Source of the DNA: Lottia gigantea
Lineage: Eukaryota; Mollusca; Gastropoda; Lottiidae
NCBI RefSeq assembly: GCF_000327385.1
Contig: NW_008706978.1
Coordinates: 482,353-546,352 of the forward strand
Reading direction: 5' to 3'
Length of the DNA stretch: 64,000 nucleotides
Shown here: positions 25,929 to 37,600 of the stretch, piece after piece
How the letters are laid out: each line of letters opens with the position of its first letter
Numbering within the stretch: the first letter of the stretch is position 1
Position numbers and translations under genes: made by a program
The notes under the pieces: generated by a model
Told to the model about the DNA's origin: nothing
Seen by the model: the letters and a program-made list of their open reading frames with translations, nothing else
Databases searched by the model: none

Positions 25929-26353
25929 ATTTTTGAACTGTAAATGCATTGACAAGTTTATTTAGAACAGATGCAGAGAAGACAGCAAAAAGGTTAGAGT
26001 CTTAAGACTTTTCTAGTTATAGCCAAAAGCTGCCAGTGGGCATACGTCACATTGCCTGGAAAGCAATCTTTTAACACTTGACAGCCCTTACCAAAAAAGA
26101 CACTGTATGAAAATGATGTCCAATAGTTCTGTCACTATTTTGACCGATCTAGAATAATAATTAACAAATGTGTTCAAATGTAAGTTATTGATTCAATCAT
26201 TCATACATATTACTTTCATACAAAAAAAAAGTTAACAAACAGAAACATTGTCATTTCTCTGGTAAAACTGCTGATTGAAGCTCATTCCACAAGGAAATGT
26301 CTCTAATATCTGCATCCACTTTCAAATTGTTTCACACATTCCAGTAACACTTG

Positions 26354-29300
26354 TCACTGTGGTTGTTCATTTTCATCTTGACCTCGGCCTGCTTGCTGTC
26401 CTTGACCCCAATTAAAACCTCCTGGTCTTTCTTCTGGTAATGGATTATAATTTGGATCTTCTGGAGCTGCATCAAATATATATTTTCTAGAAATAAAGAA
26501 AGTTTGTAAGTGTTTGGTGTTATACTTCTATAGAAGCAGTGGCCAAGGTCAGACATACTTATTTTTCATCATTTTTTTTGTCTCAGAAACAGGTTTAGCT
26601 AAGCCAATCAGTAATAGTGCTCACAGCTCACCGTCGAAATTTGAGGCTTCCATGTTTATCCAGAATTATCTGCGTTTGAAAGTTAAAATAATGAGTTGTC
26701 TTTTCTTGAGACATTGTCATATATAGAAAAGACATTTATAGAATAGAAATGGAAATTCCTAGTTTGAGATAGTTTTTAAGGAATTATATGATTTTTGTAC
26801 ATTTCTAGTACTTCTGATGACTATTTACATATATTCAAGACTAAAATCAACCCCCGAAAATGGTTCACCTGTCCCTTTAATTAGATACTGGCCAGGCTTT
26901 CGTTTGACATAAAAGAAAGATTTCTGGAAAACCAAAAATATGAAATTTAAAAATTTCAAGTTTGAGCAAATAGCTAAAAAACAAAAAATAACAAAACAAA
27001 AATCTTCCTTTGACACTTGTTTCGCAAGAGTGCCCCAATGGACATTTTCCAAAACTTGAAAACTTTTTGAAACTTTGATTGGAACTACAACAGCAAAATA
27101 TTATCTAATCTTTTACTGTTTGTGCTAGATGACATACCATTTATTACAAGTCGAAACCAAGAGTAAAATACTTACAAAAATTGTGGAGTCTTTAAAATTT
27201 TAAAACCATTTGGTTGTTGTGGAAAAACATCTTCTAAGAAATAATATATATGACCTATTGCTATACCTGTAAGAAAAGATTTAAACACATTTAAACAATC
27301 TTATTAAGTGAAGTTGTTCTGTTTTCTGATTCTCTGTGATTTTCCCTTTTGACTGGAATTTGGATCCCAATAGGCAAATAGTTTTTTGCTTACACATAAA
27401 AAATATTTTTTAAGATGACCTTATTAAGTCGAAGAAGTGATTCAAAATGGTTGTGAACTATGTTCATGTGTGTTATTTCAACGAAAGAACCATACTTATA
27501 CTTAGTTTCGTATGTGCAGTTTGTTTTAAATATCAGGTAGTTTAGATCTATCGCAAACATTCATGCGAACAATTAAACAAATGCAAATTAGCTTATTTCC
27601 ATCAGCATTGACCTTTTTCTATTGCACAAGTCATTCTTTGTAGTATATAATACGTTGATTAATTTACCTACCCATTAAATCTATGATAACTGAATTTCCT
27701 AATAACAAAGAGAACCCCAATAACACCCAAGGTAAATAGGGCGCTTGAAAGTTCATTAAACCAAAAAAATTCATTCTTATATAAGGATTTCTTCGACTCC
27801 ATACATACACCAACATTATCGTAAAAACACTACCTAAAAATACTAAATTAATGACTAGACCAACAAGCTAAATAATTGGTTAAGGAAAACATCTAACTTT
27901 GCCTTTTAAATGGATTCAAATATGGTCATAAACGTTATCTTCAATGTTAGTTTGATGCATTCATTTCAACTTATCATAAGATAGATTAAAGTGATACTAC
28001 GTCTTAGACTGAACATAAAATTTAGGAATTTTAAACTTGGTCAATAAGAGCATATATTCATCAGTAGATATACCTGGTGTCATAAATAACATAACAGAAT
28101 CCTAATATAATCCGATAAATCAAAAAAACTTAGTAATTATCCATAAATATGCAATTAAAACTATTGAAAAACGCTTAATATCAAGATTAAGTGTTTTTCA
28201 ATAATTACTCAGTTTTCCAATTTTCCAGATTTTACAGGGATTCTGTTGTAACTATATGATACCAGGTAAACTAACTGATGAATATATACTCATATTGACC
28301 ATTTTGAGAACTTAAATTTTATGTTCATTCTAAGACGTAGTATCACTTTAAGAAATTAGATGTTCATTCTCAAAGGAAAACTACCTCACAGATGGGACAT
28401 CAAAATAAAACACTTGACCATACATGTGTCATACTTATAGAACAGAATCCCTTTATAATCCGATAAATCCATAAAAATAAGTAATCACAAAAAAACTCTC
28501 TAATAATATTAAGAATTTTTCAATATTTTCCTGTCATTTTATTGATAACTTAGTTTTATGGATTTGTTGAAATTACAGATGTAGCTATGACCCAGGTAAG
28601 TCCACTGATGTATTATAGACAATTTTTGGCCAAGTTGAACATTTTTTATTTTTTGGTAATCTTAAGAAGTTTCTCTCAAATTCAAGTTCAAAATTAATAG
28701 CTAATCACTATTAAGCATCTCACTGTCAAAATATTACAGCCACAGCCTTGGTAAGAAATTCAGAAAAGTGAAATGAAATTCTTTTTGTTAATGGGTGCAC
28801 ACAAATATAAAATTAAAAGGCATTTTTAGAGCTTAAATTCATCAAGGATACAATCATAAATACTCCACCAAATAAAAACATAAACACAAAATCAGCAGTT
28901 CGACCACGGAATGAACCTTCTTCTAACATACGACAATAACGATATGCAAATATAATGTTGAATAAAAAGTTAAAACCAATTGGTCCAAAATACAGAAAGT
29001 TTGTAACAAGTCTCCATATCTGAAATATAAATATAAAAAACTATAATGTTTCAGAAGATATTTCCAGTGTTAAAATAGTGCTTAAAACATAAATTGTAGA
29101 GCGATATAGAAATATCAAAACAGAACCTGAAACATGTTGTTACTCGGAGTTTCATGCTGTACGATCTTCAGACAACTCAGACTGAAATAGATCAATTGTC
29201 AAACCATCGCACAGCGTGAAACTTTGAGTAACAACTTGCTCCAGGTTTTGTTTTTCTATTTCTTTATCGCTCTATAATTGTGATGTTAAGTGATGCAGGA

Positions 29301-31279
29301 TGAAATAGGTCAGTTGTCTGAAGATCACACAGCGTGCAACTCTGAGTAACAACATGTTTCAAGTTCTGTTTTAATATTTCTATATCGCTCTACAATTGAT
29401 AAATTGAATAAAGTGACGAAGCCTGAAATAGGTCAGTTGTCTGAAGACAGCAATGCGTGAAACTCCGAGTAACAACATGAATAAGGTTCTGCATTTAATA
29501 TTTCTATAAATTGATACATTGAGTATAGTGATGCAGGCTGAAATAGGTTAGTTGTCTGAAGATCGCACAGCAAGATAATCTGAGTAACAACATGTTTCAA
29601 GTTCTGTTAAAATATATTTAATATTTGTAAGTTGGATTTAATTCAAAATAAACTACTGTCATATTGATAAATAAAATTATGCAAACTAACCTATGTTCAA
29701 ACTATTATACACTGTCGCAGGTGCAATTTAATCATTATATAAATCATGACATGGTAAAGTAATACCACCCAATACAAGTAAGATCTACTCAAAGATTTAA
29801 GCCTAAACACATTATAATTCATTTTAAATTTAAAATTTCATTATTAAAAACATTGTAAATTATACATACAAATATTTCTAAAATATGCTATTCCTTTTTT
29901 CATATTCACTTGATTTGTTCAATTTGTTCACAAGAGGTGATAAAAAAAAACCAGCCAAGTAAGTAGTTCAAACTAAACAGTTTGATATTTGAAGAAACTT
30001 TCAGAATAATTAGGTGACATATTTCTCTTAATTGGCAAACTAGGTTGTCCCTATGATTAACAGATATGGTTACGTTTATATATTATAAATATCAATGAAA
30101 GTCTGATTCCCAGTCTGTCTAAGATTTAAAATAATACTACGTTTTAAAATGAACATAAATTTTAAGAATTTTAAACTTGGTCAATCAGAATATATATTCA
30201 TCAGTAGATATACCTGGTGTTATAAATAACATAACAGGATCCTTATATAATCTGATAAATCCAAAAAACTTAGTAATTATCCATAAATACGCAATTAACT
30301 ATAGCAAAATAAAAATTTTCAATAATGACTTAGTTTTACGAATTTTCCAGATTTTACAGGGATTCTGTTGTAACTTTATGACACCAGGTAAGTTCACTGA
30401 TGAATATATACTCATATTGACCATTCTTTAGAACTTAAATTTTATGTTCATTATAAGACGTAGTATCACTTGAAAAGTCATTTTATTTTGAAGTATTTCT
30501 TCAATGTGAGACAAAGTATGCATACATTTAAAAAAAAAAATTCAATGTCCGTTTACCTGATATTGTCTAAATATCAAATCTGGATTAAAGTAGATTTGAA
30601 ATGGAGTTATAACATCAAGTTGCTGAAAAAAAATTTGTAAAAATATATAAGTATCATCCTAGCTCTGACCAAGGGCCATCCTAAATTTAGACTTTTAACA
30701 TCGGTTTTAGTTTAAAATTAGGTTCTTGTGGACAGGAAAGCTTTTGGTGAAGAATTTGAGATTTTATAAAAAGTAATATCAGTCGACCAGCAAAATCTCA
30801 AATGCTTCACCAAAGGCAATTTTGTCTACAGATTGAGATAGGCTACCTGTGATAAAAAGTGGTCTGAGTTGTCTTCGAAAGTCGGTCTGAGTTGTCTTCA
30901 AAAGTGTTATAAAAGTGGTCCATGTTGTAACCAAAAAGAGGTCCGAGTGATCATCAAAGAGTAGTCTTTGATATTGTTGTCTTTTGAATACTATTTAGGC
31001 ATATTGAGTTGTCGTGGTTCCTACAGTCTACAGAACAGATAGATTACTGATTGAATTCTGCCTCAGACAGCAGAGACTGAGAGTGAGAAGAGCAAAACAG
31101 CAGTTGTATTTCATCATAGTCCCTTTGAATTTCTCTGATCCTATAGACCTAATAAATATGACAGCTGTAGCTTTGAATATACTCACAACTGCTACAGTTG
31201 TTAATACACATGCTGTTGTATAAGCCCGTGTAATTGGGGGCATTTGCAAGTACTCTTGTTGAAACGTTTGAGCTGCCAT
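26354..31279 (-). CDS. DERL2: Derlin-2/3, ER-associated degradation channel subunit
   Basis: Six minus-strand exons: 31279-31187, 30622-30557, 29019-28852, 27867-27672, 27266-27176 and 26486-26354. They encode 248 residues (human Derlin-2 has 239). It starts [20 protein letters not shown] and keeps the rhomboid-like core of a catalytically dead pseudoprotease: the WR motif at 55-56, [36 protein letters not shown] and GxxxG at 175-179. The tail has the p97-binding SHP-like GGFNWGQG (227-234) followed by a longer Gln/Asn-rich end than in vertebrates. It sits in the ER membrane and passes misfolded proteins to p97/Hrd1 for destruction. Intron 3 (27868-28851) looks U12-type. The start lies 358 bases from SUDS3 on the opposite strand. 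Derlin-2 versus Derlin-3 cannot be separated here. Confidence 0.95.
26551..26880 (+). mobile_element. MITE family A copy
   Basis: GTCTCAGAAACAGG, TTAGCTAAGCCAATCAGTAA and CAGCTCACCGTCGAAATTTG, ending at CACCTGTCCCTTTAA. The left TTAAAGGG end is lost or diverged. It lies in the last intron of Derlin. Confidence 0.75.
27986..28351. mobile_element. MITE family B copy (TTAAAGTGATACTAC ends)
   Basis: A 366-base element whose two ends are long inverted repeats: TTAAAGTGATACTACGTCTT against AAGACGTAGTATCACTTTAA. The match carries on with gaps through AACTTGGTCAATA-GAGCATA and the ATTCATCAGTAGATATACCT block. It has no coding capacity. It is the best-kept copy in the window and lies in the U12-type intron of Derlin. 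Confidence 0.9.
28405..28625. mobile_element. MITE family B, degraded copy
   Basis: CAGAATCCCTTTATAATCCG, GATAAATCCATAAAAATAAG and GACCCAGGTAAGTCCACTGA match the interior of family B. The outer ends are not recognisable. Confidence 0.55.
29095..29615. repeat. 120-base tandem repeat with one inverted unit
   Basis: Four direct units start near 29180, 29300, 29425 and 29538, each with GAAATAGGTCAGTTGTCTGA, AGATC-CACAGCGTG, GAGTAACAACATG and AATATTTCTATATCGCTCTA. They are preceded at 29095-29180 by one unit in the opposite direction (GAGCGATATAGAAATATCAA, AACATGTTGTTACTCGGAG). The inverted unit and the first direct unit could form a large hairpin. The array lies in Derlin intron 2. Confidence 0.75.
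30126..30474. mobile_element. MITE family B copy
   Basis: Near-identical to 27986-28351 over its whole length, starting TTAAAATAATACTACGTTTT and ending AAGACGTAGTATCACTTGAA. It is 349 bases long and lies in Derlin intron 2. Confidence 0.85.
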
Positions 31280-31637
31280 TTCGGTTGTTTACCATTTTCT
31301 ATAGCCACGTGTAGCACGCATGCGTCGAATATGCCGATAATAACCGATAAGAAATTAAGACTTTAAACTTCGAATAAAGGAATAGCTTAATCCAAACATT
31401 CAGAAAACAGTGAGGATATTCGTTATTCATTATAACCATAATTTTTTTCCGTGAACGTTTGCGATGTAGTTACTTTTAATGAGCTTAACTCTTAATAGCT
31501 AGCTTGAAACTATTGAAAGTAAAAAGATTGTCGGTTTGTTTCCTAAATCCGCGCACTGTTCTTGCGCACAGCGGAAGATAAACTAAAAATTCGTAAATAC
31601 TGAAAGAAGAGAGAAAATAATTCAATTGTTGAATAAA
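31280..31637. promoter_or_regulatory. Shared two-way promoter of Derlin and SUDS3
   Basis: Only 358 bases separate the two start codons, which face away from each other. On the Derlin side GCCACGTG (31304-31311) contains the ACGTG core used by XBP1/ATF6-type unfolded-protein-response sites, and CACGCATGCG (31315-31324) resembles an NRF1 site. On the SUDS3 side there is GCGCACTG...TTGCGCA (31551-31567) and an ETS-like GCGGAAG (31571-31577). No TATA box is evident. The site assignments are inference from motif shape only. Confidence 0.55.
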
Positions 31638-34600
31638 ATGTCAAGTTACACTTCATCGCCGCGTCATTATAATGACGACGATTTTCTTAATGAAGATTTA
31701 GATGAGAGTACCGATTTTGAAGATGATCATGATCTGGATGGAAACATGTCGGACGAAGGTAACTTCATACCATCTCAGTCATCACATCGGCATCGATATC
31801 CGTATCCTGACGATCGGGATCACCATCATCGGACTGACTGGCTTATACACTATTTTTCCTTCTTTTCAATTTCCATGGTAGATCACTGCATGCCCGCTGA
31901 CTATTAATACCTTTATACTATTGCTTAGTCCGAAACATCTGCCTCTATTCCAGCCTTTGATGGATATTTTGGCAGTTACATCAGCTGGAGTAGAGTCAGA
32001 AGAAACAGACCCTGGCCCGGGGGATTTTACACACCTCAAAAAAATGCGTTTTCTCTAACATAATATTGAATGATTGTAGATGAGTTAACTCAGTTTATTG
32101 ACGAGTTAACTGTCTACGAATTGACATGGAGGCAAGTTGACTAATCACCCATTTAATTATCTTGATGATTGTAAATTAGTGTTGGTCATCACGGTAATTT
32201 TCGTTTTGTTAGTATCAATTTGACTCTGTGACCTTTGAACCTTGGCTTTAAAACAGCCAATGTTAGATCAGTTTCGCAAAAAAAAACTTCGATGGAACCT
32301 GAGAAATGGCATAAATGGTTTTGCAGATGCGAGGTATCTGAATAGGTTTAAACCCTGTGCACCTGCAGAGATGCAGAATGGACCCATTTATCAGGGCCTA
32401 TTTTTTCTGTCTCTTCACCATCTGACATCTGTCCAAATAGATATTGGAGGCTGGAATAGTGGCAGGTGTTTCAGTCTAACTATTACTATGCCTACTCTCT
32501 GATCACAAATCAATGCTCAGAGAATCACATTTTGACATAGAAATACCAAATCAGAAATACTTCTACACTACTGAGTTTATAATTCTGATGCCGTCACAAG
32601 CCCCAATATAGTTTAGAGTTGATATTTCAATCCATGCAAATTATATTTCAAAAGATGGACATAATATGGAAAATGACCACTTTGTAATGATTTTGTTTTT
32701 AAAGATGAGTTACTATTAAGTATTAATTGTGAATCCTGTATAATTTTATAAATTAGATACTGAAGATGCAAGTGAGACAGAAGAGAAGCAAGAACCTACA
32801 TTTCAAAGAACAGAAATTAAAGAACAGTAAGTAACTAACTAAATAACTTGTATGCAAATACTATAAGAATACTCACATTGATGATATATCAGTGTCCCCT
32901 CCCCCATGCACCTATAAAGTTTTGAAAACCTCTTTACATTCTCAGTAGTGAACACAGCTACTATCCCTAATGCCAGTGCCAGTGCCTTGTGTTGATGAAT
33001 AGTAATAGTAGTTTTGTATGTTTATGCATGAACAGTCAAATAAAAAATCACAGATTGAAAGGAATAGTTGTGCTACTTTGTGGGTTGATTTTAGTATGGA
33101 ATAGTCTTCAGAAGTACTAGAAATGTACAAAAATCGCATAATTCCTTTACTTCATACTACTCGCTTTCTCTATATATCACAGAGTATCTTAAAATGACAA
33201 GTGGTCATTTTAAAATTCAAATGCGGATAATTCTTGTTTAATTTGTAAAAAAAAATGGCCTACTTGTCCATTTAAGAGAAATTGATCTATATTTCTGGCC
33301 AGTGATTTTTTTTTTTATGGGAATAAATCAAGTTAAAATTTGGTTTAAATAAAATCTCCTTCACATGGGAGCATGTGACCCCATTCACCCTCAACTGATC
33401 ATTTCCATTTTTTTTCCTCTATATTTTTAACTAAGATCTCTGAAATTATTATCTATTATTCCAGGATGTATCAAGACAAATTAGCACATTTAAAGAAGCA
33501 GTTACAAATGTTATCTGAAGGTACATTACCAGAATATATCAAACGTAATAAGAAAATAGAACAACATTACAAAGAGAGATTAGCTCTGAGTGAAATATGG
33601 AAAGATCTTCAAGTGAGTATAATCAACTGATATAATTTCTAGAAAAAGATACGAAAACAGATACAATTGGGTTAAACTAAGTTATAACTTTTCAGTTGAC
33701 AGCTGATGGAGCTTAGTTTTTTTTATATTTCTTTCGAACCAGGTAGGTCTCAATTTTTGCAACACATTACAATAGAAAACATGGTTTCATTAGTCAAATT
33801 TATATGTTCTGAAGTTCTGTGTTAAACTTTTTGCATTTTTTTAAGTTATTTGCTTATTTTGGTTAAGAGAATGTTATTTTCTGTAATTATTTAGGTTTCT
33901 AATGCACAATGAATTTGCAGATTATTCAAGAATATATGATAATATGATTTAATATAGCCTGCCGATCTGAGATTAACTTACAACTGATCAACATCTTTGT
34001 TAGAAAACATGGTTTTCTGTGGGTTTATTTAATCAGCTAATCATGCTAGTTCATTTTTCTGATTTTGTAGTTGAAAATGGTAGAAAGAGAATTTATAAAA
34101 GAGAAGGAATATATTCAGAAAGATTTCGAGGTTTGTTTATTGCAGTTTGTTTTCAAAATTTAAAAAAAATATGATTTGTGTCAGGTACTCTGCAGAAACT
34201 GTAATAGTTGCTGCAACATTTGTAGTGCATTTGACCTAGCTCTGTAGTGAATAACTGAATGAATATAATTTGGAAAATTGGCACAGTGCAAAATGTGCAA
34301 AAGGTAGAAAATTGGAGCATTTTTGTTCGGGTTTTCATTTTTGGGATCTCACAAGATTTTCCAATATGATTGCAGTTTAGAATTTTGAAAATTCACACAT
34401 TTTTTAGCATAATTTTGAAAATTTTGACCAAATTTTTTACAGGGTTAAAGGTCATTGACCTTGGCTATCATGGGATACTTTTATATTTGACCTCCGACGT
34501 TTCAAATTTGGGGCTTTTCAAGTAGATCGTCTGCTTGGACAGTCCAGGTGTTTGGTTTACCACACTCTGACGTCTCTACAGTAGGCAAAAAACATCCCGG

Positions 34601-37600
34601 AGAAGCATGTAACCGATCATAAATCGGTAGCACATATCATGCTCCATTATGACAGATTATATTAATGTCGAGTACATGAATATGTCCGCCTGTCAACATT
34701 TCTTATGAGCACTATAGAGACTTTTATTCAATTTTGATAATACTTGGTGTGATGCTTTAGATTGATAAGATCTCGGTCAATTTGATGAAAGGTTTTTGAG
34801 ATATTGCCCTTGACTTTGTAAAAACGCGTCAAAATTTGTTCGTGAGCACAATAGAAGTTACAGTTTTCAACCAATTCTGATGAATTTTGGTGTGATCATT
34901 GGAATTGATAGATCTCGAACAAGTTCTAAGTTGACGCATTTTCAATGAAAGCTTTTTGAGTTATTGCCCTTGACTTTGTGAATGTGTTGTGAGGACTGTA
35001 GAAGCTGCAGTTTCCAAACGATTTTGATGAAGTATTTTGACTTTTTTTCATACATTTCTGTTCTGTTCCCAAACTATATTTGCTCTAATTTTGAATCTAT
35101 TTTGAGCGTAATTTTCGATTTGTTCATTACTTTAAACTGATTGATTAAAATAGCAATTTAAAGAATTTCAGATTGTGACTTTTTTAGCTGACTTTTTTCA
35201 GTTTTGATTTATGCGGTTTTTGTTCTCTACAATTTTATTTTAATCGATCTGAGAATTAACAAGGTGGCAGGCATTTTGATTGCTAACTTTGCGTAATTTG
35301 GTTGGCCTCGGTACCATCAATGGTAGTAGTTGATATTTTTGCTTTGGAATCATGTTATTTGTTGCTGAAACAAATAAATTTATAACACCTCTACTGTGTT
35401 GAAATAATAAGTTCAACATGTCTCTAACTGAATGTAAAGTGATCTATGGTCTATATATATACAAGTGATATGTTTATTGTAGGAAAAGAAAATTGATTTA
35501 AAGGAGAGTTTAATAATGGAATTAGAAGATAAGAAAAGAAGTGTAGAAGGAGAGAAATCTGTATTAGATTTAAATGGAGGTAAGATTAGACAATAATAAA
35601 ACAACACCTAATAGAGTTTCATGCTGTTTCTCTACTAAAGTTTGACAAAATTAACGCCTACTTCTACATATGATGATTTAGGCCGTTTGTTCATAGAAAT
35701 TGCAAATTGAAGCTATCAATGTCCCCGATACACAAAACCTCTTTACAATCCCTTTTAAGATACAGATAGTTCCATCAATATATATTATTGATGGAACTAT
35801 CTGTATCTTAAAAGGGATTGTAAATAGGTTTTCTAAATTTTTTATGTGTATCAGGGACATTGATAGCTTCAATTTGCACCATTCCAAGTTTCATTCTGAC
35901 ATCTGTGGTTCTTGCAATTCCATTTAATACCTGATACACACAAAAAGTTTAGAAAACCTCTTTACAATCCCTTTAAACATTTAAGACCCCATGATATTGA
36001 GTGTTGATCTCATATTAAGACACATCTACCTTACTTTAGTCCCGAATGTAAACATTTTGCAGTCTGATTAAAAGTAGACCAAATTTTTTTTCATTGTTAT
36101 TGGGATGAATGTTCAAGAAGGGCGTCGTTGGACCCTAACTGCAGTGGCTGCATTAAAATAAAAGCTAATAATCCGCAATGAAAGTTTGGTCTAATTTAAT
36201 TACACTGAACATTTTTAATCTGTTAAAAAAAATTTCAGATTTTATGGATATGACAAGGCCAGTTATGACAAGAAAATTAAGAAGAAGACCAAATGAGCCT
36301 ATTCCAGTCCCAGAAAAACGTCGAAAACCCACTGCAAATATCCTTTATAATATGTTTGTCTACTTAAAGGGGCATTCTGCTATTTATGTAAAACATTTTT
36401 TATTATCAAAAACGTCGTAAATTACACCTGAGAAGTTTGCATTTATATCTATGCGCCTTATTTATCAAACTGAATTTGTTTTAAAAGGGTTAATTGAGAG
36501 TACTAATTGTTAATTAAGCAGTTTGACCAAGTTTTAGTGTTTGGCTTTATAATGGCTTGATATTATTAGTTTAAACTTTTAGAATACATTGGAGACATAT
36601 ATCTCTACAATTGGTCGTTTATTGCAGAGCGTTTGTAAAGGAATGGTTTTTTTGCTTTCATAACTGTTATTTTTAGTCCACCAGGGAGCTTCTTTCTTGG
36701 CAACGGCACTGGGTATGATAAAATAAATTTCATGACGATTTCTTACTTGTGACTAACTATCTACCGAATGTAAAACGAAATTGTAATATGTGCAAAAAGT
36801 AGATAAATGGCTCTGGATGGCACATTTTGGAGTGAATTTGTTTGGATTTTCAATTTTGGAATCTGTTAAGAATAATGTCCAATATGATAAAAAATGTCCA
36901 ATTTTGAAAATGTTGATATTTACAGTAATATTTAATATTGACTACAGCTTTTAGATAATGTTAATATTTTTTATTTCCGACAAGTGGTTCTGGTTTTATG
37001 GGTGTCACTAAAAGTTGAGTTTTCATCTTTAAAGCCTTCTAACAAGTGCCGTAATAACGATAAAGCAATAAATCTTTCAGATTCATAATGCTGAGATCCT
37101 GAGCTTGCCCACGGCTTAATTGACCCACTTTTGTATTTCTTATCCAGATTTCTTGGTATATACTTAAGTATTGGATTTGTGATTTTGAAGAAAAAAAAAG
37201 AATTTGTGCAGTCTGATTGTGTATAAATATCGCTATGAGATATAATATATTTTCTTTAACACGGTAATACCACAATTAAATATCTTACTAGATGAAGATG
37301 AAATAATGAGAGATATACAATATTTAAATAAGATTACAGGTAAACCTGTTAAAAAGACCATGTTATCAACCTCTAGTATTGATGGTAATGTTAATAATGA
37401 AATGAGAATAGAAGATGGTAAATTATATTATGACAAACGATGGTAAGATATTTTTGTTTTTTTAAAAAGTAAAAAAAAAATAATTCAGGGTTGCCTCTCG
37501 TTAAAGGGACAGGTGCACCTTTCTTTTTGAACAATCATACTTTAGCCTCAGAAACAGGAATTTTTTAGCAAAGCCAATCAGTAATAGTGTTCATAGTTCA

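Larger units (their letters stand above)
22620..26353. other. Region between UBE2L3 and Derlin 3' ends
   Basis: Two genes converge here, so both 3' untranslated regions lie in this stretch. AATAAA-like signals on the plus strand occur near 24309 and 24930. On the minus strand TTTATT at 25957-25962 reads AATAAA about 390 bases after the Derlin stop. I could not choose among them. No coding exon is seen. A SINE scrap (25528-25620) and a family A element (25651-25928) are present. Confidence 0.5.
27868..28851 (-). other. Probable U12-type GT-AG intron of Derlin
   Basis: On the minus strand the donor is GTATCCTTG (28851 downward), close to the U12 donor GTATCCTTT. A TTTTCCTTAAC stretch (27887-27877) matches the U12 branch site TTCCTTAAC exactly and lies about a dozen bases before the AG at 27869-27868. 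No pyrimidine tract sits between the branch site and the AG, as expected of the minor class. Exons join in phase 0 (FLFGGVFMI to [10 protein letters not shown]). Confidence 0.8.

Noticed and set aside
31014-31223. Plus-strand open frame over the Derlin promoter side
   Set aside because: It is the reverse strand of Derlin exon 1 and its donor; the minus-strand reading matches Derlin closely.
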